Shown: positions 26,884-34,580, numbered from the stretch's first letter. The stretch is DNA of 48,076 nt from an uncultured Bacteroidales bacterium (GCA_946403315.1 CAMIZK010000003.1:1-48076); one strand, 5' to 3'. Made by a program: numbers and translations. The notes: a model not told the origin generated them from the letters alone.

Positions 26884-27156
26884 TTATGCAAAAGCCGAAG
26901 GGCTTACGACTTGCTCAAAGATATTATTGATGTACGCGTTAGCACTCTCACCCAAAGCCGCCGCATTACGGCGAATTGCATCTCGTACATAAACAGGCAC
27001 AACAATATGCATAGACGCCTTCTCTTCCGACTCACGGACTTTGGCTTCGACCTTTGCCTCAAAAGCATCGCGCTCGGACGTTCCCGCTTTCCCGATCTCC
27101 TGATCGATGACCTCATCTAAAGTCCATGCGTGCATATTTTCTTCAATCGTTCTCAT
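26884..27156 (-). CDS. Antitoxin with HigA-like N-terminus and ribbon-helix-helix-like C-terminus
   Basis: A 90-residue partner of the HigB-like toxin gene immediately upstream (8 nt). Residues about 9-40 (AWTLDEVIDQEIGKAGTSERDAFE) match the N-terminal segment of HigA antitoxins. Where HigA has an XRE helix-turn-helix (usually including LTQEQLG), this protein has MHIVVPVYVRDAIRRNAAAL followed by GESANAYINNIFEQVV, which reads as an Arc/MetJ-like strand-helix-helix. The combination suggests a HigA-type toxin-binding region on another DNA-binding fold. Antitoxin role is inferred from gene order and the N-terminal match. Confidence 0.7.
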   Translation of the reverse strand: MRTIEENMHAWTLDEVIDQEIGKAGTSERDAFEAKVEAKVRESEEKASMHIVVPVYVRDAIRRNAAALGESANAYINNIFEQVVSPSAFA

Positions 27157-27164
27157 TGTTTTTA

Positions 27165-27503
27165 CTATTTTATGGTTGCGTAATATCTTTTCATTATTTG
27201 CTCCGCGTGTTTAATCTCTTGCTGCGGAACTTTTTGTGTTTTCTTTATAAATCCGTGGGTGCAAAGCACCATTGATTTTCGTGTCTTATCCCAGAATGCG
27301 AATATTCGATATTGTTTTCCATTATGTCTTGCTCTGAATTCCCAAATATCTTTTGTTAGCTTCTCAAATAATTTTGAGTTCTGAGCCACTCTTGCCGCTT
27401 TTATATTCGCCAGCACTTCTTTCTTTTCGTCAGGACTAAGGCTCCCGATAAACTCAAGTGCTTCATCAAGGAACTCTACCTCAAATGGATTATTTATTGG
27501 CAT
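27165..27503 (-). CDS. HigB/RelE-superfamily toxin (Gp49-like)
   Basis: Predicted ribosome-dependent mRNA interferase of a type II toxin-antitoxin pair. The Gp49/HigB core is clear: KLTKDIWEFRARHNGKQYRIFAFWD, followed by LCTHGFIKKTQKVPQQEIKHAEQIMKRY. At 112 residues it is of typical length. The toxin gene precedes the antitoxin gene, as in higBA. It lies 33 nt after a small ORF that starts in a duplicated 41-nt leader, so transcription probably begins upstream of that ORF. No canonical promoter of the 23-nt type is visible directly in front. Confidence 0.88.
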   Translation of the reverse strand: MPINNPFEVEFLDEALEFIGSLSPDEKKEVLANIKAARVAQNSKLFEKLTKDIWEFRARHNGKQYRIFAFWDKTRKSMVLCTHGFIKKTQKVPQQEIKHAEQIMKRYYATIK

Positions 27504-27536
27504 ATCATTTGTTTTTTTGTTCTATCCGGAACTGTT

Positions 27537-27671
27537 TCATCTGAATAATGCTCGTATACGCGGTTCCATCTGAGCGATAAATTCGTCAGCCGTCAACAAG
27601 TGATGAACAGACATGCTACCGCCATCTACTTCCTTGATCGGTGATTGCTTTTTGTAGTTATCCGTCTGCAT
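27537..27671 (-). CDS. 44-residue small ORF starting in the duplicated leader
   Basis: MQTDNYKKQSPIKEVDGGSM followed by SVHHLLTADEFIAQMEPRIR and ALFR. The ATG at 27671 (or 27677, in frame) lies within the 41-nt repeat, so its translation start matches that of the giant surface protein. I do not recognise the protein; it may be the remaining N-terminal fragment of a longer helical protein. It precedes the higB-like toxin. Confidence 0.5.
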   Translation of the reverse strand: MQTDNYKKQSPIKEVDGGSMSVHHLLTADEFIAQMEPRIRALFR

Positions 27672-27709
27672 AAGCATTAAATTTTTAAAGTTAAACAAAA
27701 AAATTGGTT
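27669..27709. repeat. 41-nt direct repeat, copy 2
   Basis: Identical to 26807-26847. It begins 12 nt beyond the hepT stop on the minus strand and provides the ATG of the small ORF at 27537-27671. With copy 1 it brackets the small ORF and the higBA-like pair (about 0.86 kb). Confidence 0.9.
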
Positions 27710-27721
27710 ATTATTGATTTT

Positions 27722-28141
27722 TCAAAGTGTCAAATATAATTCATCGGTTATTTTAATCAAGTATTCTACAGCCTCCAACAACGGTGCAAGATCGTTCTTG
27801 ATAATTGAAAATACATATTCCTCATTTACATCAAAATATCCGTGAGCAATATGGTTGCGCATTCCCATTATATCTCTCCATGGTATCTCCGGACGCTGAT
27901 TAAGGAACTCCGTCCCTAAACGCTTTTCCACCTTCTTTACTTCCTCCCCGACAACTTCTATCATCATCGCATTACCCGCCAACTTCTGCATTCCAAGGGG
28001 AGACGTCAACCATTCATCAGGACTCGTAACTTCTTCATTCCACTCTTGCAACATGAGGATTGATTTCTTCACATTCAGAAGTGTTTCATGAGCGAGTCGC
28101 ACATTCTCAGAATACTCTAATTCCATCTCTTTTAACCTCAT
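27722..28141 (-). CDS. hepT: HepT-like HEPN ribonuclease toxin (DUF86)
   Basis: HEPN-domain toxin of the HepT/MntA family. The catalytic Rx4HxY motif is RNHIAHGY (about residues 94-101), preceded by the family segment LAGNAMMIEVVGEEVKKVEK. 139 residues is normal. The ATG at 28141 overlaps the upstream mntA by 35 nt (20 nt if the ATG at 28126 is used), so the pair is translationally coupled. In studied HepT/MntA pairs the nucleotidyltransferase neutralises the toxin by adding AMP to the tyrosine of this motif; the tyrosine is present here. Confidence 0.92.
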   Translation of the reverse strand: MRLKEMELEYSENVRLAHETLLNVKKSILMLQEWNEEVTSPDEWLTSPLGMQKLAGNAMMIEVVGEEVKKVEKRLGTEFLNQRPEIPWRDIMGMRNHIAHGYFDVNEEYVFSIIKNDLAPLLEAVEYLIKITDELYLTL

Positions 28142-28400
28142 TTAGAAAGAACGGTGTAAGATTACGATGTTTTAAAATCATATCTACATGCCTTCCTGTT
28201 AATTGTTCCAAATATTCATGAGCACCGCCTACACCACGTAGCGTTGCCGGCATCTCAACAAACACATCCACATCGCTATCCTCCTTGTGCTCTCCGCGAG
28301 CCACCGACCCGAATAACTGCATAGACGTCATACCAAACCGCTCACGCAGGATGGGTGCATGCTGCCTCAATGTCTCTATGTATTCAGCTGTCGTTTTCAT
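28107..28400 (-). CDS. mntA: MntA-like nucleotidyltransferase antitoxin
   Basis: Minimal nucleotidyltransferase and antidote of HepT. The active-site motif GSVARGEHKEDSDVDVFVE contains the GSx10DxD arrangement needed for metal binding. The start is the ATG at 28400 (MKTTAEYIETLRQH); a TTG four codons upstream is less likely. Its promoter is at 28444-28474. It is the first gene of the mntA-hepT pair and the outer boundary of the accessory island. Confidence 0.92.
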   Translation of the reverse strand: MKTTAEYIETLRQHAPILRERFGMTSMQLFGSVARGEHKEDSDVDVFVEMPATLRGVGGAHEYLEQLTGRHVDMILKHRNLTPFFLNEVKRDGIRVF

Positions 28401-28443
28401 CGTATTTCTCAACTATTGGGCTGTTATTTTACTTTTCACGCTG

Positions 28444-28474
28444 CAAAGATACGAAAAATATTTCATATACGCAA
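28444..28474 (-). promoter_or_regulatory. Promoter of mntA-hepT
   Basis: Minus strand -33 TTGCGTAT (28467-28474) and -7 TATCTTTG (28444-28451) with tail CAGCG; 23-nt register. Confidence 0.8.
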
Positions 28475-28512
28475 GCGCACGTACCCTCATACGCGAATTT
28501 TACTGCATTTCC

Positions 28513-28560
28513 GTCAATTTTTCCACATCCGACTTCTCAACTTCCGTCAATTTTTACCAC
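28513..28560. repeat. Two copies of CCGTCAATTTTT(A)CCAC in the divergent promoter region
   Basis: GTCAATTTTTCCACAT at 28513-28528 and a close copy at 28546-28560. The first is the reverse complement of the 16-nt word at 10769-10784 and 35169-35184. The 262-nt gap between mntA and the next gene holds only these copies and two divergent promoters. Confidence 0.6.
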
Positions 28561-28597
28561 CTTTCTCCTAAAAAATAACAAAAAAGTACGCGCACGC

Positions 28598-28628
28598 TTG
28601 CGCAATTCATTTTTTTTTTGTAACTTTG
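28598..28628 (+). promoter_or_regulatory. Promoter of the 28663 gene
   Basis: Plus strand TTGCGCAA (28598-28605) and -7 TAACTTTG (28621-28628) with tail CAGCG; 23-nt register. Confidence 0.8.
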
Positions 28629-28662
28629 CAGCGTTTTTTGGAATTTAACATAAAACAGTCAT

Positions 28663-29748
28663 ATGAAACACACCATGAAGTATCTCGTAGCGGCGGCGCT
28701 CATGCTCTCCGTTACAGCCAAAGCGCAAGACAATGTTCCCCAGCCTGCTGAAGGCGGCCAACATGTGCGCTGTATCGCGTTCTACAACTTGGAAAACCTC
28801 TTCGACACCATCCATGACGAAGGTAAAAACGACTATGAATACCTCCCGGACGGCGGTATGAAATGGACGGCTTACAAGTATGAGAACAAAATCAAAAACA
28901 TGGCCTATGCCGTTTCCCAACTCGGAACAGACTATGACCCGCGCGGTGCCGCGTGTATCGGCGTGGCCGAAGTAGAGAACATCGGTTGTCTCTATGACCT
29001 CTGTGCCGAAGCGAACGCCAAATACGGCCGTCGGCTCAAACCGATCCTCATCGAAGGTCCTGACCGTCGTGGTGTAGACGTCGGCTTCCTCTATGACACC
29101 GTTATGTTCAAGCCCTCCAAAGTGAACGGATTTGAACTCAAAGCCCACTATGCTGACGGCGGAGAAATAAAAACCCGTCTCCAACTCGCCGTTTCCGGCT
29201 ATCTCATGGGGGATGGCACACCGGAGAAGATCCACGTCATCGTGAACCACTGGCCCAGCCGTTACGGCGGAGAACTCTCTTCCCGTCCCGGCCGTGACAC
29301 AGCCGCCATGCTCGTCAGCCATATCTGCGACTCGATCTATCTCAAAGAGCCCAAAGCCAAGATCGTCATCATGGGTGACCTCAACGATGATCCCTTTAAC
29401 CACAGCTGCAAAGATGTGCTCAAAGCACGCAAGCACCGTGAAGAAGTGGAACCGCAAGGTTTTTTCAACACCATGTGGCAGATGCTGGACCGCGGCATCG
29501 GTTCCCTTGCTTACAACGGCAGTTGGAACCTCTTTGACCAGATCATCATCTCCGAACCCCTTATGAATGCGCAACTCGAGTCCGGCAAATGGACCTACTG
29601 GAAAGCGCAGATCTTCAACAAACCTTTCCTCACCGTCCAGGAAGGAAAAGACAAAGGTACGCCTTTCCGTACCACCAAAGGTGGTGTTTGGCAAAACGGT
29701 TATGGCGACCACTATCCCACAATGATTTACCTCATCAGAAAGAAATAA
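28663..29748 (+). CDS. Secreted endonuclease/exonuclease/phosphatase-family protein
   Basis: Metal-dependent phosphoesterase of the EEP superfamily, exported (MKYLVAAALMLSVTAKAQ; the ATG at 28663 or 28675 are both possible). The core reads CIAFYNLENLFDTIHD, then IGVAEVEN (catalytic Glu), VNHWPSRYGG (catalytic His region), IVIMGDLNDDP (Asp/Asn metal site) and a C-terminal GYGDHYPTMI (final His). At 361 residues it is typical for the Bacteroidota exported type. The true substrate (nucleic acid, phospholipid or sugar phosphate) cannot be told. Confidence 0.88.
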   Translation: MKHTMKYLVAAALMLSVTAKAQDNVPQPAEGGQHVRCIAFYNLENLFDTIHDEGKNDYEYLPDGGMKWTAYKYENKIKNMAYAVSQLGTDYDPRGAACIGVAEVENIGCLYDLCAEANAKYGRRLKPILIEGPDRRGVDVGFLYDTVMFKPSKVNGFELKAHYADGGEIKTRLQLAVSGYLMGDGTPEKIHVIVNHWPSRYGGELSSRPGRDTAAMLVSHICDSIYLKEPKAKIVIMGDLNDDPFNHSCKDVLKARKHREEVEPQGFFNTMWQMLDRGIGSLAYNGSWNLFDQIIISEPLMNAQLESGKWTYWKAQIFNKPFLTVQEGKDKGTPFRTTKGGVWQNGYGDHYPTMIYLIRKK

Positions 29749-29751
29749 ATC

Positions 29752-29781
29752 GTACATCGTAAATCGTCAAATCGTAAATCT
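29752..29781. repeat. CGTAAAT-type short tract
   Basis: CGTACATCGTAAATCGTCAA followed by ATCGTAAATC, period 8-9 nt, in the gap between the EEP gene and the DUF4290-like gene. Confidence 0.55.
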
Positions 29782-29783
29782 TT

Positions 29784-30092
29784 ATGACTTTACAATTACA
29801 TAGAAATGCAACTCCGGTACGCATGCGCAACTATGGCCGCATCGTCCAAGATATGATCTCCTACGCCACGTCCCTGGCACCCGGTCTCGAACGTGATTCA
29901 CTCGAAGTGTACATCGCCCACTGCATGCGGCAACGCAACATGGTGTGGAACCGGGATCAGGAAGCCGGCGTGAAACGCGTCAAAGAGGACATCATCCGCC
30001 TCTCGAACGGACAACTCAAATGTGAGTCACCCGTCTTTGAACGCTTCATGGCGCAACCCAACGTCTCACCCATGGCGAAAAAGAAAAAATAA
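29784..30092 (+). CDS. Short DUF4290-like protein
   Basis: A 102-residue basic protein of unknown function. The words RMRNYGRIVQDMISYA and YIAHCMRQRNMVWNRDQEAG resemble the repeated half of DUF4290 proteins (from memory), which are usually about twice as long; here only one half remains. It ends in MAKKKK. It begins a compact run with prs 6 nt downstream, so the two are likely co-transcribed. The assignment is tentative. Confidence 0.6.
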   Translation: MTLQLHRNATPVRMRNYGRIVQDMISYATSLAPGLERDSLEVYIAHCMRQRNMVWNRDQEAGVKRVKEDIIRLSNGQLKCESPVFERFMAQPNVSPMAKKKK

Positions 30093-30098
30093 GGTTTT

Positions 30099-31058
30099 AT
30101 GGAAGAGTCTAAACAATTCAAAGTCTTTGCCGGTTCCAAAGGTGAAGCATTGGCGCAACGCGTCTGCGAGGAATTAGGTTGCCAACTCGGCAAACTGCAT
30201 ATCGACCGCTTCTCCGACGGGGAGTTCTGCACCTATTTTGAGGAGTCCGTCCGTGGACAGTCCGTCTATCTCGTGCAAGCTACCTGTCCTTCCAGCGACA
30301 ACCTCATGGAGTTGCTCCTCATGATCGATGCCGCCAAACGCGCCAGCGCTTACAAGGTCATCGCCGTCATCCCCTATTTCGGCTGGGCACGGCAAGACCG
30401 TAAAGACAAACCGCGTGTTTCCATTGGTGCCAAACTGGTGGCGAATATGCTGCAAGCGGCAGGAGCGGACAGAATAATCACCGTTGACCTGCACGCGGAA
30501 CAAATCCAGGGATTCTTCGACATCCCCGTTGATCATATCTACGGCTCCAATGTGCTTGCACCGTACATTGCTAACCTCAACCTCAAGAAACTCATCGTCG
30601 CTTCGCCGGACGTCGGAGGTTCCAAACGCGCCTCTAACTTCGCTAAGAAACTTCATGTGCTTACCGATCGCGAAGTGCCTATGGTCATCTGTTACAAGAA
30701 CCGGCCGGACTTCAACAAAGTATCCGAAATCAAAGTGCTTGGTGATGTGTATGGAAAAGATGTCGTCATCTTTGACGATATAGCCGATACCGCAGGAACC
30801 CTCTGCAAAGCGGCTGAGGTCATGATAGCCGGTGGTGCCAAATCCGTTCGTGCCGTTGTCACCCACGGCGTGCTCAGCGGAAACGCGTGCCAGCGAATCG
30901 AAGAGTCTTCCCTCGAAGAACTTATCTGCACCGACTCTCTGCCCATCGATCCCGCTTGCTGCTCCAAACTGCACATCGAGAGTCTCGCTACGCCTATCGC
31001 ACACACCATCCGTGCTATCCAGAACCACACTTCCATCAGCGAAGGAAACGTAAAATAA
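30099..31058 (+). CDS. prs: Ribose-phosphate pyrophosphokinase
   Basis: Makes PRPP from ribose-5-phosphate and ATP for nucleotide, His and Trp synthesis. Family motifs are in order: the N-terminal FAGSKGEALAQRVCEELG, the flexible-loop region YFGWARQDRKDKPR, the metal site TVDLHAEQIQGFFDIP and the PRPP-binding VVIFDDIADTAGTL (about residues 220-235). Length 319 is normal for class I enzymes. It lies 6 nt after the DUF4290-like gene and 19 nt before the cyclase-like gene. Confidence 0.97.
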   Translation: MEESKQFKVFAGSKGEALAQRVCEELGCQLGKLHIDRFSDGEFCTYFEESVRGQSVYLVQATCPSSDNLMELLLMIDAAKRASAYKVIAVIPYFGWARQDRKDKPRVSIGAKLVANMLQAAGADRIITVDLHAEQIQGFFDIPVDHIYGSNVLAPYIANLNLKKLIVASPDVGGSKRASNFAKKLHVLTDREVPMVICYKNRPDFNKVSEIKVLGDVYGKDVVIFDDIADTAGTLCKAAEVMIAGGAKSVRAVVTHGVLSGNACQRIEESSLEELICTDSLPIDPACCSKLHIESLATPIAHTIRAIQNHTSISEGNVK

Positions 31059-31086
31059 CGAGTGAAGGAGTGAAAGAGTGAAAGAA
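31059..31086. repeat. GAGTGAAA-type tract carrying the start codon of the next gene
   Basis: CGAGTGAAGGAGTGAAAGAG followed by TGAAAGAA, three 8-9 nt units. The GTG at 31078 inside it is the only in-frame start for the following gene, because the upstream frame has a TGA at 31063. Confidence 0.6.
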
Positions 31087-32073
31087 TTAAAGAAATATAT
31101 AGGTTTTCTGGGACTCCTGGTGATCCTATGCAGCCTATCATCTTGCAATAAAAAGCAACCGGCTCAGACGGTTCAGCGTCCCGCTTTCAGTGCCGATTCG
31201 GCTTACGCGTACATCCAAGCCCAGATGGACTTCGGACCCCGTGTGCCCAACAGTGCCGCACATGCCCAATGTGCCCTCTGGCTCTCGGAACAACTCAAAG
31301 CCTGCGGCGCTGAGGTCTCTTTCCAGATGGGAAACATGACCGATTACCGGGGACATCAACAGCAGGTATGTAACATCATCGCGCATTTCTCCGTACCCCA
31401 GTACGCCAACCGGCCCCACATCCTCCTCGGAGCCCATTATGACACCCGGCCTTGGTGTGATGAGGAACCCCTCCACGCCGATCGGATGTATAACGTTCCC
31501 GGCGCCAACGATGGTGCCAGCGGTGTAGGTGTCCTACTCGAAGTGGCTCGACAAATCAGCTTCAAGATAGCCGATACCACCCTCTATACACCCGTGGATA
31601 TCATCTTCTTCGACATCGAAGATATGGGAACTCCGTCTTTCTACACCGGAATGGAACGTTCCGACACCTGGTGCCTCGGCTCCCAACTATGGGCAACGGA
31701 ATATGCCAATAAAGCCAACAGCCAACAATACCAATATGGCCTCATCTTGGATATGATCGGTGATCCCAACGCGGTTTTCCCCATGGAGTACTACTCCTCC
31801 TATTATGCCGAAGGATACCAGCAACTGATCTGGCGTGCCGCCGAACGACTCGGCTATGAGAAACTCTTCTCCAAGCAACTCGGCTACCCCATCGTCGATG
31901 ACCATTACTACATCAACTACATCGCCGGCATCCCTTGCGTTGACATCATCCACTATGACATACACAACAACACCGGCTTCCCCGCTTGGTGGCATACCCG
32001 CGATGACGACATGAAGCATATATCCAAAACCACCCTCCAAGCAGTAGGAGAAGTGGTCATGTCCTTATTATAA
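31078..32073 (+). CDS. M28-type glutaminyl-peptide cyclotransferase-like lipoprotein
   Basis: Zn-dependent enzyme of the M28 fold, probably forming N-terminal pyroglutamate on exported proteins, as in other Bacteroidota. The signal peptide MKELKKYIGFLGLLVILCSL ends SSC with a lipobox cysteine. The metal-site words are LLGAHYDTRP, GANDGASGVGVLLEVA and DIIFFDIEDMG, followed by LILDMIGD and a late DDHYYINYIAGIPCVDIIHYD. The start is GTG within a short repeat tract. Length 331 fits the family. A peptidase role is the main alternative. Confidence 0.88.
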   Translation: MKELKKYIGFLGLLVILCSLSSCNKKQPAQTVQRPAFSADSAYAYIQAQMDFGPRVPNSAAHAQCALWLSEQLKACGAEVSFQMGNMTDYRGHQQQVCNIIAHFSVPQYANRPHILLGAHYDTRPWCDEEPLHADRMYNVPGANDGASGVGVLLEVARQISFKIADTTLYTPVDIIFFDIEDMGTPSFYTGMERSDTWCLGSQLWATEYANKANSQQYQYGLILDMIGDPNAVFPMEYYSSYYAEGYQQLIWRAAERLGYEKLFSKQLGYPIVDDHYYINYIAGIPCVDIIHYDIHNNTGFPAWWHTRDDDMKHISKTTLQAVGEVVMSLL

Positions 32074-32091
32074 CCTATCCCACCCTACCTT

Positions 32092-32110
32092 ATATATACG
32101 TAGTATATAT
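32092..32110. promoter_or_regulatory. 19-nt palindrome upstream of sufC
   Basis: ATATATACGTAGTATATAT is symmetric around the GTA centre. It lies 31 nt before the sufC start and 19 nt after the previous stop. It could be a regulator site for the suf genes or a weak hairpin; no promoter of the window's usual type is seen here. Confidence 0.4.
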
Positions 32111-32140
32111 CCCGTGATTTTGAATTTACAATAAAAATTG

Positions 32141-32884
32141 ATGAATAAATTACTTGAAATAAAAGATCTTCACGCCTCTATCGGCGGTAAAGAAATACTC
32201 AAAGGCGTAAACCTCGTCATCAACGAAGGCGAAGTGCATGCCATCATGGGACCTAACGGAGCCGGAAAATCCACCCTCTCCGCCGTCCTTACCGGTAATC
32301 CTGCCTATGAAGTGACGTCCGGCGAAGTCTATCTCAAAGGACAAAACCTCCTCGCGATGCCACCCGAGGTACGCGCACGCGCAGGCGTGTTCCTTAGTTT
32401 TCAATATCCCGTCGAGATACCCGGTGTGTCCATGACCAATTTCATGCGCACCGCCATCAACGAGAAACGGGCGTACGAAGGAAAAGAACCCCTTTCCGCC
32501 AAAGAGTTCCTCTCCCTCATGCGGGAAAAGAAAAAACTCTTGGAACTGCCCGATAAACTCAATAACCGTTCGGTCAACGAAGGTTTCTCCGGAGGAGAAA
32601 AGAAGAAAAACGAGATCTTCCAGATGGCGATGTTGGAGCCGTGCCTGGCTATCCTCGATGAGACAGACTCCGGTCTCGACATCGATGCATTACGCATCGT
32701 AGCCGAAGGCGTTAACCGCCTCAAGACACCGCAAAACGCATCCATCGTCATCACCCACTATCAGCGTCTCCTGGATTACATCATTCCGGACTTTGTCCAC
32801 GTCCTCGCTGACGGCAAGATCGTCAAGACAGGTGACAAATCCTTAGCACTCGAACTCGAAGAAAAAGGCTATGAAGGTCTCTAA
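32141..32884 (+). CDS. sufC: Fe-S cluster assembly ATPase SufC
   Basis: ABC-type ATPase of the SUF iron-sulfur assembly scaffold (SufBCD). Walker A is [14 protein letters not shown], the ABC signature is [11 protein letters not shown], Walker B is [15 protein letters not shown], and [11 protein letters not shown] is the H-loop; all match SufC closely. The ATG at 32141 is preferred over a TTG one codon upstream. It overlaps sufD by 14 nt. No sufB is visible upstream, where the glutaminyl cyclase gene ends instead. Confidence 0.96.
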   Translation: MNKLLEIKDLHASIGGKEILKGVNLVINEGEVHAIMGPNGAGKSTLSAVLTGNPAYEVTSGEVYLKGQNLLAMPPEVRARAGVFLSFQYPVEIPGVSMTNFMRTAINEKRAYEGKEPLSAKEFLSLMREKKKLLELPDKLNNRSVNEGFSGGEKKKNEIFQMAMLEPCLAILDETDSGLDIDALRIVAEGVNRLKTPQNASIVITHYQRLLDYIIPDFVHVLADGKIVKTGDKSLALELEEKGYEGL

Positions 32885-33485
32885 AGGCGAAATATTCGAA
32901 CGGGTCTTTATCAACGAACCCGTAAACCTCTGCATTGACCAGGAAGCGGATTCACAGGTAAAAATACATGTGATCAATGCGTCCTTTGCCATTACGGTAA
33001 ATCAGTTAGGCGAAGGCTGCAAAACGGAGATTTATGCTTTAGAGAACTTACACGGCTCCGATTCCGTAACCGCTGAAACACACGTCACGCACGCCGTCGG
33101 CGGCGGTACCTCGAACCAGCTCATTAAGTTCGTCCTTGATGATAACAGCCGCGGTCGTTTTATCGGTGATCTCAAGATTGCTCCCGATGCCCAACAGGCC
33201 GAAGCGCATCAGACTAACCGCAATCTTCTCCTCTCCGATACCGCAGAAATGCGTACCCAACCGCAACTGGAGATCTATGCCGACGATGTCAAAGCCACTC
33301 ACGGTGCCTCCACCGGACAACTCGACGAGTCCGCCCTTTTCTATATGCAGCAACGGGGTATTGACAAACAAAAAGCGCGCCAACTGCTCGTTAACGCGTT
33401 TATGAAAGAGGTCCTCAATACCATCAGCGATGAAACTTTACGAGAACAACTCATCCATTCGCTGGATTCGCTCGACTCATATTAG
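32871..33485 (+). CDS. sufD: Half-length SufD (SufB/D core)
   Basis: Partner of SufC in the iron-sulfur scaffold. Only 204 residues, about half the usual 420-450. The part present is the beta-helix core and C-terminus: [60 protein letters not shown] and a final [20 protein letters not shown], with the conserved [11 protein letters not shown] and CKTEIYAL regions recognisable. The N-terminal helical domain is missing. The ATG overlaps sufC, with intact reading through to a normal end, so this is not an obvious pseudogene. Confidence 0.88.
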   Translation: MKVSKGEIFERVFINEPVNLCIDQEADSQVKIHVINASFAITVNQLGEGCKTEIYALENLHGSDSVTAETHVTHAVGGGTSNQLIKFVLDDNSRGRFIGDLKIAPDAQQAEAHQTNRNLLLSDTAEMRTQPQLEIYADDVKATHGASTGQLDESALFYMQQRGIDKQKARQLLVNAFMKEVLNTISDETLREQLIHSLDSLDSY

Positions 33486-33493
33486 TCTTTGGT

Positions 33494-33534
33494 CTTTGAG
33501 CGAAGCGGTCTTCATTCTTTGAGCGAAGCGGTCT
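33494..33534. repeat. Direct repeat of CTTTGAGCGAAGCGGTCT
   Basis: Two 18-nt copies (33494-33511 and 33517-33534) between the convergent ends of sufD and the polyprenyl synthetase gene. The GCGAA word resembles the short tracts elsewhere. Confidence 0.65.
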
Positions 33535-33535
33535 A

Positions 33536-34534
33536 TTACTGGACGCGATTTATCGCATAGTCCAATAAACCGAGAAGACTTCGTTTTTCTGCACTGTCAC
33601 GGAACACATTCAATGCCTCCGTGGCTTGTTTTTTATAGTCTAACATCCGCTGAACGGCATATTCGTCACCCTTAAAGCGCATCACAAACGATTTCACTTC
33701 TTCCAGCACCTTCGCTTCCTCTTTCTGATCTCTCTCTTCTTTCGCTACTAACCATTCGCCCTTCGCCTTAATCGCCTCCGCCTCATCTTGCGGTGCCCTC
33801 CTTAACGCTTCGATCAACGGTAACGTCACCTTCCCGTCTCGCAGATCACTCATCGTCGGCTTGCCGATCTCCTCCAGATCACTATAATCAAAAATATCAT
33901 CCTTGATCTGGAAACATAATCCCAACAACCGGCCGTATTCCCGTAATGCCGTGCGCTGACGCTGCGTGCAACCTGCACTCTCTGCACCCGCTTCGGCGCA
34001 GGCCTGAAAGAGTTGGGCGGTTTTTTGATCAATGATCTTCATATACTGCGCCTCATCGATCCACATCGACGCTCCGTAATGCAACTGCAGCACTTCGCCG
34101 GTCGATAAACTCTGACCTAAGGAAGAAACGATCTCCAAAATGCGTATGTTGCGCACTTCGGCCACCAACCCGATCACTTTCGCTAACATATAGTCTCCCA
34201 TCAGCACCGCCACCTTGTTCGTCCACTGCGTGTGAACCGCAGGCTGACCTCGACGCATATCGGAGTTATCCACCACATCGTCATGCACCAGACTTGCGTT
34301 ATGCAACAAGTCCAAAGCTACCGCCGAACGCAGACTCTTATCCGTAATCGGATTGCATATCTGCGCACACAGCAATACGACCAACGGACGGAATTGCTTA
34401 CCCCGCTGAGAAAGGATATAATCCAAGACGCGCTGCTGCACCTTGTCATCCGCACGCAGAGTCTCATGCAACACTTTCTCGTATCGCTTCCACTCCGACT
34501 CAATCGGTTGCCGTATGTCAGATATACTTGCCAT
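33536..34534 (-). CDS. Polyprenyl synthetase (trans-isoprenyl diphosphate synthase)
   Basis: Adds isopentenyl units to an allylic diphosphate to make a quinone side chain or carrier lipid. Both aspartate-rich motifs are present: DDVVDNSDMRRG (first, about residue 85) and DDIFDYSD (second, about residue 210), with GKQFRPLVVLL upstream. The start is the ATG at 34534 (MASISDIRQPIESEWKRYEK); the frame to 34552 would start inside the promoter. A basic/acidic linker near residues 255-285 (KAKGEWLVAKEERDQKEEAK) is partly encoded by a CTTCGCC-type tract. Product chain length cannot be told. Confidence 0.92.
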   Translation of the reverse strand: MASISDIRQPIESEWKRYEKVLHETLRADDKVQQRVLDYILSQRGKQFRPLVVLLCAQICNPITDKSLRSAVALDLLHNASLVHDDVVDNSDMRRGQPAVHTQWTNKVAVLMGDYMLAKVIGLVAEVRNIRILEIVSSLGQSLSTGEVLQLHYGASMWIDEAQYMKIIDQKTAQLFQACAEAGAESAGCTQRQRTALREYGRLLGLCFQIKDDIFDYSDLEEIGKPTMSDLRDGKVTLPLIEALRRAPQDEAEAIKAKGEWLVAKEERDQKEEAKVLEEVKSFVMRFKGDEYAVQRMLDYKKQATEALNVFRDSAEKRSLLGLLDYAINRVQ

Positions 34535-34549
34535 AACCAAAATTCGGTG

Positions 34550-34580
34550 CAAAATTACAAAAAAAATGCGAAATGTGCAA
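34550..34580 (-). promoter_or_regulatory. Promoter of the polyprenyl synthetase gene
   Basis: Minus strand TTGCACAT (34573-34580) and -7 TAATTTTG (34550-34557) with tail CACCG; 23-nt register. Predicts a very short leader before 34534. Confidence 0.7.

Noticed and set aside
28645..29757. 370-codon frame antisense to the EEP gene
   Set aside because: The plus-strand gene has clear catalytic motifs and a promoter; the antisense frame has neither.
30174..31148. 324-codon frame antisense to prs
   Set aside because: prs is unmistakable on the plus strand.
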